This document shows, piece after piece, positions 15,651 through 25,137 of a DNA stretch of 64,000 nt. The notes below the pieces were generated by a model. It worked only from the letters and a program-made list of their open reading frames with translations, was not told the DNA's origin and did not search any database. Position 1 is the stretch's first letter, and each line of letters opens with the position of its first letter. This stretch comes from Pseudomaricurvus sp033283335 (GTDB lineage: Bacteria; Pseudomonadota; Gammaproteobacteria; Pseudomonadales; Cellvibrionaceae). A program made the translations under genes and the position numbers. Location: the NCBI GenBank assembly GCA_033283335.1, contig JAWMQP010000001.1:186001-250000 (forward strand), given 5' to 3'.

Positions 15651-18600
15651 GGGTCCGACAGTGCTTCCTGGGGGGTGGCAGAAGCTGGTTTACGCAGTCG
15701 TTGCGCCGCCGCTGCCACCACCACAAAAAACAGCGGAATAAAAAAGATGGCCAGGAAGGTGGCGCTGAGCATGCCACCCACAACGCCAGTACCAATCGCG
15801 TGCTGACTGCCTTGGCCAGCGCCAGTGGCCAGGGCCATGGGCAGGACGCCAAAGGTGAACGCCAGTGAGGTCATCACGATAGGACGTAAACGCAGGCGTG
15901 CCGCTTCCGCGGCGGCTTCTCTGAGTGATCGGCCTTGTTGATGCAGGGCCCGGGCAAATTCCACAATCAAGATGGCATTTTTGGCCGTCAATCCGATGGT
16001 GGTCAACAAGCCGACCTGGAAGAAAATGTCATTGCTCAGGTCCCGGGCCAGGGTAGCGACCACCGCACCGAGGACGCCCAGAGGCACCACCAGTAAGACC
16101 GCAAATGGGATGGACCAGCTCTCGTACAGCGCTGCCAGGCATAGGAAAACCACCAGCAAGGACAGTGCGTAGAGAATGGTGGTCATGGAGCCGGTTTTAC
16201 GCTCTTCATAGGACATGCCGGTGTAGACCATATCAATGCCGGGTGGCAATTTGCTGGCGGCCTGTTCAAACGCCTGCATCACATCGCTGCTGGTAAAACC
16301 GGGATTGGCACTGCCGCGAATTTCGACTGCTGACACGCCGTTGTAGCGTTCCAGCTTGCTGGGCCCGTGAGTCCAGCGTCCTTCGCTGAAAGACGCAAAG
16401 GGCACCATCTCACCATTGGCGTTGCGTACAAACCATTTGCTCAGGTCCTCCGGTGACAGGCGCGAGTTATGGTCTCCCTGGATATAGACCTTCTTTACCC
16501 GGCCCTGATCGATAAAGTCGTTGACGTACATGGATCCCCAGGCAGCCGCCATGGTGTCGTTGATGTCCGACAGTCGTACCTGGTAGGCGGAGGCTTTTTC
16601 ATCGTCCAGCACAATCTGGTATTGAGGTGAATCCGGCATGCCGTTGTGGGACGCAAACATGATTCGCGGGTCTTGTTGCAGTTCGCGTAGAAACTGGTCC
16701 ATGCTGCTGCGCAAGGCTTCGTGTCCAAGGGCTGCTTGATCCTGCAGGAACACGTTCACTCCCGTGGCGTTGCCCATTTCCATAATGGCTGGCGGTACAG
16801 CGGCAATAATGTCGGCACTTTTGATGTGAGACAGCGCATTTTTCACTCGGCTCTGGACACTGAAAATATCGGTGTCGGTGCCAGTGCGCTGGTCCCAGTG
16901 CTTGAGTTTTACGAATGCCATCCCCTGACTCTGGCCGCGGCCGGCAAAGTTAAAACCGGTCACGGTAAACACCGATTCGATGATGCCGGGTTCTTCCGCA
17001 AACAGCGTTTCACGAATCTGGTTCATGACTTCTCCCGTAGCCTCAGCGCTGGCATTGGCGGGAAGTTGTGCCGACACAAATAAAATACCCTGGTCTTCCT
17101 CGGCGATGTAAGAGCCTGGCAATTGTTTAAACAGTACCCCGAGACCAACCACCAGCAAGCCGAATGCCAACAGGTAACGGCGCGGGCGATGCAATATACC
17201 GATTACACTGCGTTCGTACTGACCCGTACTGCGGGCAAAAACGCGGTTAAACCAGCCGAAGAAACCCGTGCGAATTTCATGTTGGCCGGGCTTCAGCAGC
17301 ATTGCACACAAGGCCGGCGTGAAAATCAGGGCCACCAGTACTGACAGCGCCATGGCGGCCACAATAGTGATGGAGAATTGACGGTAGATGACGCCGGCCG
17401 AGCCACTGAAAAACGCCATGGGCACAAACACCGCTGACAATACCAGACCAATACCGACCAGGGCTCCCTGAATCTGGTGCATGGACTTGCGGGTGGCCTC
17501 TTTAGCGGACAGGCCTTCCTCGTTCATCACCCGCTCGACGTTTTCCACCACCACAATGGCGTCATCCACGAGCAGGCCGATGGCCAATACCATGGCGTAC
17601 ATGGTCAAGACATTGATGTTGAAACCAAAGGCCAGCAAAACACCCAATGTTCCGAGCAGTACGACCGGTACTGCCAGAGTGGGAATGATGGTGGCGCGGA
17701 GATTCTGCAAAAACAGAAACATCACCAGAAACACCAGCACAAAGGCTTCTATCAGCGTGTGAATGACCGACTCAATAGAGGCGGCGACCACCGGTGCCGT
17801 TTCATAGGGGTAGACGGCCTTGACGCCTTCCGGGAAATAGGGGGCGAGGTCGTCAATCAATTCTTTCACCCGCTCAACCGTTTCCAGAACGTTGCCGCCG
17901 GTGGCCAGTCGCAACGCCAGGCCGGCAGCCGGGTGGCCATTGTATTGGGAGCTGATGGAAAAGTTTTCCGCGCTCAGCTCTACCTCGGCCACGTCGGCTA
18001 GACGTACCTGGGAACCGTCTGCCTGAGCCTTGAGGATGATTTTTTCAAACTCCTGTGGCGTTTCCAGGCGGGTTTTGCCGATTACTGTTGCGTTCAGCTC
18101 AACCCCTTTGCGGGTTGGCAGGCCACCGATCTGACCGGCTGAGATTTGCACGTTCTGTGAGCGAATGGCGCTGGCCACATCGCTAGGTGTCAGCTGGTAG
18201 CTGTGCAGCTTGCCAGGATCGAGCCAGATACGCATGGCGTATTGGGAGCCAAACAGCAGGAAGTCACCCACACCTTGAACCCGGGAGATCGGGTCGCGCA
18301 GGTTGGAAGCGATGTAGTTACCGAGATCGAAGTTGGTGAGTTTGCCACTTTCGTCAATCAGGCCGATCACCAGCATGAAGTTGCGTTGGTACTTGGCCAC
18401 GCGAATGCCCTGACGTTGAACCTCTTCCGGCAGCAGCGGGTTGGCCAGTTGCAGCTTGTTTTGCACCTGCACCTGGGCAATGTCGGAATCAATTCCCTGC
18501 TCAAATGTCACCAGGATGTTCATGCTGCCATCGGCCTCGCTGGTGGAGGAGATGTAACGCAGACCGTCCAGCCCGTTGAGCTGTTGCTCAATCACCTGCA

Positions 18601-18784
18601 CCACCGTGTCCTGAACGGTTTTGGCCGAGGCGCCTGGGTAGGTCACGCTGATGGAAATGGTGGGCGGGGCGATGTTGGGGTAATGGCTGATAGGCAGTTG
18701 AGTCACCGCCAGGCTGCCACCCAACATAATGACAATGGCCAGCACCCAGGCAAAGACCGGGCGGTCAATGAAAAAACTGGACAT
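15641..18784 (-). CDS. RND-family efflux pump permease (AcrB/MexB-like, HAE1)
   Basis: This 1047-aa inner-membrane drug/proton antiporter has the full RND layout: N-terminal TM (PVFAWVLAIVIMLGGSLAV), porter domain, TM block, docking domain and second TM block. The proton-relay aspartates are visible in GLLVDDAIVVVENVERVM, and the relay lysine in TIGLTAKNAILIVEFA. It follows the membrane-fusion protein gene by 14 bp and has a good ribosome binding site (GAGGT, 6 nt). No TolC-like gene is in the window, so the outer channel must be encoded elsewhere. Substrate range cannot be read from sequence. Confidence 0.92.
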   Translation of the reverse strand: MSSFFIDRPVFAWVLAIVIMLGGSLAVTQLPISHYPNIAPPTISISVTYPGASAKTVQDTVVQVIEQQLNGLDGLRYISSTSEADGSMNILVTFEQGIDSDIAQVQVQNKLQLANPLLPEEVQRQGIRVAKYQRNFMLVIGLIDESGKLTNFDLGNYIASNLRDPISRVQGVGDFLLFGSQYAMRIWLDPGKLHSYQLTPSDVASAIRSQNVQISAGQIGGLPTRKGVELNATVIGKTRLETPQEFEKIILKAQADGSQVRLADVAEVELSAENFSISSQYNGHPAAGLALRLATGGNVLETVERVKELIDDLAPYFPEGVKAVYPYETAPVVAASIESVIHTLIEAFVLVFLVMFLFLQNLRATIIPTLAVPVVLLGTLGVLLAFGFNINVLTMYAMVLAIGLLVDDAIVVVENVERVMNEEGLSAKEATRKSMHQIQGALVGIGLVLSAVFVPMAFFSGSAGVIYRQFSITIVAAMALSVLVALIFTPALCAMLLKPGQHEIRTGFFGWFNRVFARSTGQYERSVIGILHRPRRYLLAFGLLVVGLGVLFKQLPGSYIAEEDQGILFVSAQLPANASAEATGEVMNQIRETLFAEEPGIIESVFTVTGFNFAGRGQSQGMAFVKLKHWDQRTGTDTDIFSVQSRVKNALSHIKSADIIAAVPPAIMEMGNATGVNVFLQDQAALGHEALRSSMDQFLRELQQDPRIMFASHNGMPDSPQYQIVLDDEKASAYQVRLSDINDTMAAAWGSMYVNDFIDQGRVKKVYIQGDHNSRLSPEDLSKWFVRNANGEMVPFASFSEGRWTHGPSKLERYNGVSAVEIRGSANPGFTSSDVMQAFEQAASKLPPGIDMVYTGMSYEERKTGSMTTILYALSLLVVFLCLAALYESWSIPFAVLLVVPLGVLGAVVATLARDLSNDIFFQVGLLTTIGLTAKNAILIVEFARALHQQGRSLREAAAEAARLRLRPIVMTSLAFTFGVLPMALATGAGQGSQHAIGTGVVGGMLSATFLAIFFIPLFFVVVAAAAQRLRKPASATPQEALSDPGL

Positions 18785-18798
18785 GAAATACCTCGGGA

Positions 18799-19926
18799 TT
18801 AACGGCTGGCGGCAGTGAACTCAAGCACTGGGTGGACATTGGAGGCCGGTGTGGCGGCCACTTCAATGCCGGGGCGTAATTTCAATAAGCCTTCGGTAAC
18901 GATCTTTTCACCGCCTTGCAGACCCTGATTGACCAGCCACATATTGCCCACGGTGCGCACGGTTTCGATGGTGCGCAACTGGGCGGTGTTGTCATCATTG
19001 ACCACCCAAACAGCCGGCTTGCCGGTCGCATCCCGCTGCACCGCTTGTTGTGGTACCAGGATGACACTGTCGTTAAAGCCAAGGCTCAGACGACCGTGTA
19101 CAAACATGCCGGGCAACAGCAGCCAGTCTGGATTGGGAAAGACGGCCCTCAGTGTCACCGAGCCGGTCCCCTGGTCGACGCTGACTTCGGAAAATCGTAA
19201 TTTGCCCTGGTATTCGTAAGCGGTGCCGTCTTCCAGAAACAGCGTGATTTTGGCGGTGCCATCTTCAGCGCGCTGAATTTGACCGTTGTTCATGGCTTTT
19301 TGCAGGTGCAGCAGCTCGCTGACAGGCTGCAGAATATCGACGTAGATGGGATCGATTTGCTGGATGGTGGCGAGTGCCTGGGTCTGGCCGCGAGTCACCA
19401 AAGCGCCCTCGCTGACCGCTGATCGACCAATGCGGCCGGTCACCGGCGCTACCACCTTGGTGTATTCCACATCGATTTTGGCCAGTTCGGTCTCGGCTTT
19501 GGCGAGTTCCCAGGCGGCCAGCGCATCGTCGTATTGTTGTTTGCTGACGGAGTTTGATTGCAGCAATTCGCTGTAACGCAGCTTCAATCGTTCGGCGTTG
19601 CGCAGGTTGGCGAGGGCGCGGTTGTAGGTGGCCTGGTATTTGTCATCTTCAATCTGGTACAGCTGCTGCCCGACGGTTACATTGGCCCCTTCGGTCAGCT
19701 GGCGCTGCTCAATAATGCCGTCCACTTGAGGGCGGACTTCAGCGAGTCGATAGGCCACCGTGCGACCGGGCAAGTCGGTGGTGATTTCAAGAGGTTGAGG
19801 CTCAACTGTATAGACGCCCACAGCAACGGCGGATTCCTGTTCTGGCTTGCGGACTTCATCGCTGCAGCTGGTCAGCATCAGGACCATGGTGGCCAGGGCA
19901 GCAATTGGCAATGAAAGGGACCTCAA
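18799..19926 (-). CDS. RND efflux periplasmic adaptor (AcrA-like lipoprotein)
   Basis: This 375-aa membrane-fusion protein links the RND permease to an outer-membrane channel. A lipoprotein signal with lipobox LTSC ends near residue 21. The lipoyl/hairpin segments follow (VRPQVDGIIEQRQLTEGANV, VVAPVTGRIGRSAVSEGALV), with beta-barrel parts after them. The start is TTG at 19926, supported by GGAGG about 9 nt upstream and by a signal peptide that begins right there. It is first in the operon, with an inverted-repeat operator candidate about 77 bp upstream. Confidence 0.9.
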   Translation of the reverse strand: MRSLSLPIAALATMVLMLTSCSDEVRKPEQESAVAVGVYTVEPQPLEITTDLPGRTVAYRLAEVRPQVDGIIEQRQLTEGANVTVGQQLYQIEDDKYQATYNRALANLRNAERLKLRYSELLQSNSVSKQQYDDALAAWELAKAETELAKIDVEYTKVVAPVTGRIGRSAVSEGALVTRGQTQALATIQQIDPIYVDILQPVSELLHLQKAMNNGQIQRAEDGTAKITLFLEDGTAYEYQGKLRFSEVSVDQGTGSVTLRAVFPNPDWLLLPGMFVHGRLSLGFNDSVILVPQQAVQRDATGKPAVWVVNDDNTAQLRTIETVRTVGNMWLVNQGLQGGEKIVTEGLLKLRPGIEVAATPASNVHPVLEFTAASR

Positions 19927-20002
19927 GGGGGATACCTCCGTGTGTCAGGTGGGGGGTCGGTTTGATCTGAATCAAGTTTACTACAAGAGGTGTGCGTAAA
20001 GT

Positions 20003-20030
20003 AACGTGTAGTGATACTTCTTTACACGTT
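20003..20030. promoter_or_regulatory. Candidate repressor operator upstream of RND operon
   Basis: AACGTGTA (20003-20010) and TACACGTT (20023-20030) form a perfect 8-bp inverted repeat with a 12-bp spacer. This is the size expected of a TetR- or MarR-type operator. No regulator gene is adjacent. The rest of the 365-bp gap from 19927 to 20291 holds only the EF-G terminator. Confidence 0.5.
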
Positions 20031-20227
20031 GGCCGCCACATTTTGTTACCTTTGATAACAGTTAACGCGATTACATTGTTGCTTGCAGTCATGTTGTTAC
20101 TTGTTAAGGGGGAGAGGGGTGGGCCGCTGTCCGGCTGTGGAGGGATGAGTTCAGGCTTGAATGCTAGGTGCTGTATGGGGTGCCGGACTGAAAGTGAGGG
20201 GCGAAGAGCGATGGCCGGCGGGTTGTG

Positions 20228-20257
20228 CAAAAAATAAAAAGCCCCGCCAGCGGGGCT
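20228..20257 (-). terminator. Terminator of the EF-G gene
   Basis: The 7-bp stem AGCCCCG/CGGGGCT with a CCAG loop is followed on the minus strand by a T-rich run (TTTTTATTTTTT). A longer alternative stem pairs AAAGCCC with GGGCTTT. It is 35 bp past the stop. Confidence 0.85.
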
Positions 20258-20291
20258 GGCAGGGCTTTCGTGTCGCTAAGAGCGGAAAAGA

Positions 20292-22379
20292 TTACTTGGC
20301 AGCTTTCTTTTCTTTCTCCTTGGCGATGACTTCTTCAGCTACGTTCGCTGGGCAAGGCATGTAGTGGCTGAACTCCATGGAGAACTGACCACGGCCGGAA
20401 GTCATGGTGCGCAGCTGGCCAATGTAACCGAACATCTCGGACAGAGGTACGTCTGCCTTGATGCGAACGCCAGTAACACCGGCTTCCTGGTCTTTGATCA
20501 TGCCGCGACGACGGTTCAGGTCACCGATTACGTCACCCACGTTGTCCTCTGGAGAGAACACGTCAACCTTCATGATAGGCTCCAGCATTTGTGGGCCGGC
20601 TTTAGGCATGGACTGACGGTAAGCGCCTTTGGCAGCGATTTCAAACGCAACCGCAGAGGAGTCAACCGCGTGGTAGCCACCGTCGAACAGCTCAACATGG
20701 ACATCCAGCACGGGGAAGCCAGCCAGAGGGCCTTCGCCCATCATGTTCTTGAAGCCCTTCTCGATCGCAGGGAAGAATTCCTTCGGAACGTTACCGCCCA
20801 CAACAGTGGATTCGAAGGTGAAGCCAGTGCCAACCTCACCGGGACGGATGCGGTAGTCGATTTTACCGAACTGACCGGAACCACCAGACTGTTTCTTGTG
20901 GGTGTAGCTGTCTTCGATCGCTTTGGTGATGGTTTCGCGGTAAGCCACCTGAGGCTGACCTACTTCCAGCTCAACGCCGTAAGTACGTTTCAGGATGTCG
21001 ACTTTAATGTCCAGGTGCAGTTCGCCCATACCTTTCAGAATGGTCTCGCCGGAGTCCTGATCGGTTTCAACAACGAAAGAGGGGTCTTCTGCAACCAGTT
21101 TGCCGATGGCAATACCCATCTTCTCGGTGGCACCCTTATCTTTTGGTTTCACCGCAATAGAAATTACGGGCTCAGGGAAGATCATGGGTTCCAGGGTACA
21201 TGGGTTGTTTGGATCACACAGGGTGTGACCAGTCTGAACGTTCTTCATGCCCACAACCGCGATGATGTCACCCGCCTGAGCAGAGGTGATTTCGGTGCGA
21301 TCGTTTGCGTGCATCTCAACCATGCGGCCGATACGCTCGGTTTTGCCGGTGTAAGAGTTCAGGACGGTGTCGCCTTTGTTCAGCTTGCCGGAGTAAATAC
21401 GGATAAAGGTCAGGGCGCCGAAACGGTCGTCCATGATCTTAAACGCCAGCGCGCGCAGGGGCTCGTCGGCAGAAACGGTGGCCACTTCACCAGTAGGCTC
21501 ACCGGTTTCTTCGTCAGTCAGATCCTGTGGGTCCACTTCGGTTGGGCTCGGCAGGTAGTCAACAACCGCGTCCAGAACCAGCTGGATGCCTTTGTTTTTA
21601 TAGGCTGAGCCACAGTAAGTGGGGAAGAAGGCCAGGTCGCGGGTACCTTTGCGGATGCAGCGCTTGATGTCTTCGATGGAGGGCTCTTCACCTTCCATGT
21701 AGGCCATCATCAGATCGTCGTCCTGCTCGACAGCAGTTTCGATCAGCATCTCGCGGTATTCTGCCGCTTTTTCAACCAGATCTTCTGGGATGTCGGTAAC
21801 TTCGTAGTTCTCGGGCAGGCCGGAATCGTCCCAGATGTAAGCCTTTTGGCTCAGGATGTCGACCACGCCTTTGAAGTCGTCTTCGATACCGATAGGCAGG
21901 GTCATGACCAGAGGGGTGGCGCCCAGAACTTTCTTAACCTGGCCAACGACGCGGTAGAAGTCGGCACCCATGCGGTCCAGCTTGTTAACGAAGATCAGAC
22001 GGGATACTTCGGATTCGTTGGCATAGCGCCAGTTGGTTTCGGACTGGGGTTCAACACCACCGGAGCCACAGAACACACCAATACCGCCATCCAATACTTT
22101 CAGGGAGCGGTAAACTTCAACGGTGAAGTCAACGTGCCCTGGGGTATCGATGATGTTCATGCGGTGATCGTTCCAGTAACAGGTAGTCGCAGCGGACTGA
22201 ATGGTAATACCGCGCTCGGCTTCCTGCTCCATAAAGTCAGTGGTGGCTTCACCGTCGTGCACGTCACCGATTTTGTGGATTTTACCGGTCAGTTTCAGGA
22301 TACGTTCAGTCGTTGTGGTTTTACCGGCGTCAACGTGAGCGAAGATACCGATATTTCTGTACTTTGCTAGATCTGTCAT
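20292..22379 (-). CDS. fusA: Elongation factor G, paralogue 2
   Basis: This 695-aa translational GTPase drives ribosomal translocation or recycling. G motifs are AHVDAGKTTT (G1), DTPGH (G3) and NKLD (G4). Domain IV (GGSGQFGKIDYRIRPGE) and a C-terminal Lys-rich tail follow. The N-terminus MTDLAKYRNIGIFAHVDAG and the stretch KIHKIGDVHDGEATTDFM are of the second EF-G type seen in Vibrio and related bacteria, not the str-operon type. It stands alone with no rpsL, rpsG or tuf beside it. The fusA2 assignment is by recalled sequence similarity. Confidence 0.9.
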   Translation of the reverse strand: MTDLAKYRNIGIFAHVDAGKTTTTERILKLTGKIHKIGDVHDGEATTDFMEQEAERGITIQSAATTCYWNDHRMNIIDTPGHVDFTVEVYRSLKVLDGGIGVFCGSGGVEPQSETNWRYANESEVSRLIFVNKLDRMGADFYRVVGQVKKVLGATPLVMTLPIGIEDDFKGVVDILSQKAYIWDDSGLPENYEVTDIPEDLVEKAAEYREMLIETAVEQDDDLMMAYMEGEEPSIEDIKRCIRKGTRDLAFFPTYCGSAYKNKGIQLVLDAVVDYLPSPTEVDPQDLTDEETGEPTGEVATVSADEPLRALAFKIMDDRFGALTFIRIYSGKLNKGDTVLNSYTGKTERIGRMVEMHANDRTEITSAQAGDIIAVVGMKNVQTGHTLCDPNNPCTLEPMIFPEPVISIAVKPKDKGATEKMGIAIGKLVAEDPSFVVETDQDSGETILKGMGELHLDIKVDILKRTYGVELEVGQPQVAYRETITKAIEDSYTHKKQSGGSGQFGKIDYRIRPGEVGTGFTFESTVVGGNVPKEFFPAIEKGFKNMMGEGPLAGFPVLDVHVELFDGGYHAVDSSAVAFEIAAKGAYRQSMPKAGPQMLEPIMKVDVFSPEDNVGDVIGDLNRRRGMIKDQEAGVTGVRIKADVPLSEMFGYIGQLRTMTSGRGQFSMEFSHYMPCPANVAEEVIAKEKEKKAAK

Positions 22380-22557
22380 TTAAGTGGTTCTCGATAGCCA
22401 GGGCCAAAATAAGCGCGGTAGTTTACAGGTATTTTGGGGCTTGTAGAAGGGGGGTGGAAAAAAACAGTGCCGGTGGTTAACGTGGTGCTGAAATTAGGTT
22501 AGTCCGTGCTTTAAGTATACGTTATAACCTTATGATATTTATGGAATAGTTAGTCTT

Positions 22558-22782
22558 ATGAATGCGCAAATTGTTTACCAGTTTGACTCCGGTCAAACCG
22601 CAAATAGATTCCTGAATCGCCTAAAGACGGGGGATGTGCCAGATGTCGTCGCCAAATTGCATAAGGGGGCTAATACCGTTCAGGTGAATTATTCGTTACA
22701 GGGGCAGGGGTTTGATTCCACCTGTGCTGACCTGGATGAGCTGGCCGCAAGCCTGGGAGGCGTGGAAATTTCCCACACCTGA
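22558..22782 (+). CDS. Small conserved-looking protein, unknown function
   Basis: This 74-aa protein has the balanced composition of a folded alpha/beta protein (FDSGQTANRFLNRLKTG, DVVAKLHKGANTVQVNYSL). It has no signal peptide, TM or known motif. It is alone between divergent EF-G and convergent radD, with its stop 6 bp from the radD stop. The ribosome binding site is weak. I judge it real from its codon pattern and plausible protein, not from a recognised family. Confidence 0.55.
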   Translation: MNAQIVYQFDSGQTANRFLNRLKTGDVPDVVAKLHKGANTVQVNYSLQGQGFDSTCADLDELAASLGGVEISHT

Positions 22783-22787
22783 AGGCT

Positions 22788-24548
22788 TTAAACCATTTCG
22801 TGGGCGCGGCGATAGCGCCCTTGGTAGTCAAAGATACGCTCGCGGATCACCCAATGGCGATCGCGTTTTCGAGCAACGACAAAATCCGGATGCCGAAACA
22901 GTTCACTGGCCCGAACCACCTCATCCGGGTGATGGGGGGTAAATGGCTGTTCGGGCCGTTTCAAATGCTGGCGGACAAACTGGTGGTAAAAGGCTCCCCG
23001 TTGCGCGGGGGTCTGCAGGGCGAACTGCTCACTCAATTCTGCGCCATCTTCATCGTGATAAATTACTTTCAGGCGAGGCTGCTGCTGGCGATTGGTAATG
23101 CTGTCCAGGCTCAGGCCACTGCAGCGTAGTACCTTGACGTCCTTGAGTTGCAGTAACTCTTTCAGTTTGCGATCCGGGTCCACCAGTTGCGACTGGCACT
23201 GGTGGCAGTGACGCGCGGCAATATCATTCTCCGCCCCACACTGATCACACTCTTTGAAGCGGTAGCGAAAATCGCACTGCACTGGCTGTGGGTCGGTCTC
23301 AGTCAGGCCCTGACAGCGCCGGCCGTAGTGTTCGATGATATCGCCATCGGCATCCACCTTGCCCCAGAACAGATTGACGTGCTGGCACAGGGGGCAGGGA
23401 ATTTGCACTTGCTCGCTGTTGCTGTCCGGCTTGGGGTCGCTGATCTGCGGCCGATACAGGTCATGGGTGTTTCCGGCATAGTCCAGGATCAGGCAGTCAT
23501 GCTTGCCTGGGCTCAGGCGCAGGCCGCGGCCGACGATTTGCTGATAAAGACTGACGGATTCGGTGGGGCGTAATATGGCAATGATGTCCACGTGGGGGGC
23601 ATCAAAACCGGTCGTCAAGACCGAGACATTGACGAGAAATTTGATCTGCTGTTGTTTAAACGCTGAGATCACGCTATCCCGGGCTTTGGCCCGCATATCG
23701 CCGATGATCAAGGCTGATCTGTCGGCCGGCAGGTAGGTCATGATCTCCCGGGCGTGGGCCACTGTGGCGGCGTAGATCATGACCCCGTGACGATCGCGGG
23801 CCAGGCTGATGACCTGCTCAATGATGCTGGCGGTGGCCCGTTTCGATTGGTTCAGAAGCCGATTCAGGTCTTCCTCACGATAGTGTCCCTGGGGTGTTGG
23901 CCGCAGTTTTTCAAAGTCGTAGAGAGCCACCGGGGCGTCCAGCAGGGTCGGCGGGGTGAGGTGGCCGTCTTTGATCAGGCTCTGTAAGCCCAGTTCGTAA
24001 ATGCAGGCCTTAAACGGCGTCGGCTCGGTGCTGACCTGAAGCCGGCGGGAGAGGTGTTGCTGGTAGACCCAGCCGCTGTCCAGTCGATAGGGGGTGGCGG
24101 TAAAGCCGAGCACCTTGAGGTTGGGGTTGTGGGTTTTCAAGTGTCGAATAATGGCCTGGTATTCCGATGTTTCCTCCAGCGAAACCCGATGGCATTCATC
24201 AATGATCAGTAGGGAGTAGTCCTTTTCAAACTGCTTCAGGTTGCGGGCAACCGACTGCACGCTGCCGAAGGTGACCTGGGCACTTGATTCGCGACGACTG
24301 AGGCCTGCGGCAAAAATGCTCGCCTGAAGCCCGAAACTTTCGTATTTCTGGTGATTTTGTTCCACCAGCTCCTTGACGTGCGCCAGCACCAGAATGCGGC
24401 GATTGGCAAGGCGCGCAAGCTCTGCAATCACCAGGCTCTTGCCCGCGCCGGTGGGCAACACCAGTACGGCAGCTTCGTCAGTGCGGCGGAAATACTGCAG
24501 GGTAGCGGTAACCGCTTCCTGCTGGTAAGGGCGTAATTGAAATGGCAT
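22788..24548 (-). CDS. radD: DNA repair helicase RadD (YejH)
   Basis: This SF2 helicase-like ATPase helps single-strand-gap and double-strand-break repair. It has a Walker A (LPTGAGKSLVIAELA), the DECH box (LLIIDECHRVS), motif III (GFTATPYR) and the C-terminal helicase motif (QIVGRGLRLSPGKHDCLILDYAG). A Cys-rich zinc-like region is at about 385-460 (CPLCQ, CDQC, CHQC). The 586-aa length equals that of E. coli RadD, and the order of segments matches throughout. Confidence 0.92.
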   Translation of the reverse strand: MPFQLRPYQQEAVTATLQYFRRTDEAAVLVLPTGAGKSLVIAELARLANRRILVLAHVKELVEQNHQKYESFGLQASIFAAGLSRRESSAQVTFGSVQSVARNLKQFEKDYSLLIIDECHRVSLEETSEYQAIIRHLKTHNPNLKVLGFTATPYRLDSGWVYQQHLSRRLQVSTEPTPFKACIYELGLQSLIKDGHLTPPTLLDAPVALYDFEKLRPTPQGHYREEDLNRLLNQSKRATASIIEQVISLARDRHGVMIYAATVAHAREIMTYLPADRSALIIGDMRAKARDSVISAFKQQQIKFLVNVSVLTTGFDAPHVDIIAILRPTESVSLYQQIVGRGLRLSPGKHDCLILDYAGNTHDLYRPQISDPKPDSNSEQVQIPCPLCQHVNLFWGKVDADGDIIEHYGRRCQGLTETDPQPVQCDFRYRFKECDQCGAENDIAARHCHQCQSQLVDPDRKLKELLQLKDVKVLRCSGLSLDSITNRQQQPRLKVIYHDEDGAELSEQFALQTPAQRGAFYHQFVRQHLKRPEQPFTPHHPDEVVRASELFRHPDFVVARKRDRHWVIRERIFDYQGRYRRAHEMV

Positions 24549-24589
24549 TGGCAGACCCGAAGAAAACAGGTCGTATTGTATGAGTGAGT

Positions 24590-24620
24590 CCGGGACGGCT
24601 CAAGGGCAGGTCCGTCCCGG
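24590..24620 (-). terminator. Hairpin after the coiled-coil gene
   Basis: Perfect 9-bp arms CCGGGACGG and CCGTCCCGG surround a 13-nt loop, 28 bp beyond the stop of the gene on the minus strand and just before radD. No T-run follows, so it may attenuate rather than fully terminate. Confidence 0.45.
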
Positions 24621-24648
24621 GAGGTTGATGCCCAGTCGAAGAATCAGG

Positions 24649-25137
24649 TTATTTGGGTAAGCCGCCAATCAGTCCTTCAAAGGCTTCCTTCAACTCCGTA
24701 GCAGCTTTCAGGGAGGACTTTTCCAGGGACTGCTTTGATTGCTGGTATTGTTCCGACAGGGCTTTGCCCTGGGTCGCCATAAAATCCCGGCTTTCCATTT
24801 TGGCCAGGTAAGCTTGCACCCGGGCCTGATCCAGCTGGGTTTGCCCGTGGCGGCTGATTTGTCGATAAAACTGATCGACGGTGTGGCTGAGTTCGTTCCA
24901 GTGGTCGCGGGCATCCATGGTCGCCAGGTGGGCCTGCAAGGACAGTTCGTCAGTTTTGGGTTCCAAGTCTTTGGATGCGGATTTCAGCTTTTGGCCCAGG
25001 CTTTTTAACTGCTGACGGGTTTTCACCCAGGCCTCTTCGGTTTCATCTGACCAGTCTTCCGCGACATCTTCGAGGCGGTCTTCGAGATCGTCCAGTTTGC
25101 TTAGGGCCTCTGCCAGTTTTTCTTTTAGTGTGGCCAT
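24649..25137 (-). CDS. Charged helical protein, unknown function
   Basis: This 162-aa protein is almost entirely predicted helix, with many Lys, Glu, Asp and Gln. It begins with heptad-like stretches (LAEALSKLDDLEDRLEDVAEDW) suggesting a coiled coil. It has no signal peptide or TM and is probably cytosolic. A strong ribosome binding site (GGAGGAAA, about 9 nt before ATG) argues it is well expressed. I do not recognise a family. Confidence 0.65.
   Translation of the reverse strand: MATLKEKLAEALSKLDDLEDRLEDVAEDWSDETEEAWVKTRQQLKSLGQKLKSASKDLEPKTDELSLQAHLATMDARDHWNELSHTVDQFYRQISRHGQTQLDQARVQAYLAKMESRDFMATQGKALSEQYQQSKQSLEKSSLKAATELKEAFEGLIGGLPK

Noticed and set aside
17477..18001. 174-codon His-rich ORF antisense to the RND permease gene
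   Set aside because: It is a shadow of conserved TM and porter segments; the His/Gln richness is a by-product of the opposite reading frame.
19856..20230. 124-codon ORF upstream of the RND operon as a repressor gene
   Set aside because: It overlaps the adaptor gene's start and promoter region, and its Pro/His-rich translation has no helix-turn-helix.
20364..21608. 414-codon ORF antisense to the EF-G gene
   Set aside because: It mirrors the codon pattern of a highly conserved GC-rich gene on the other strand, and its translation has no recognisable domain.
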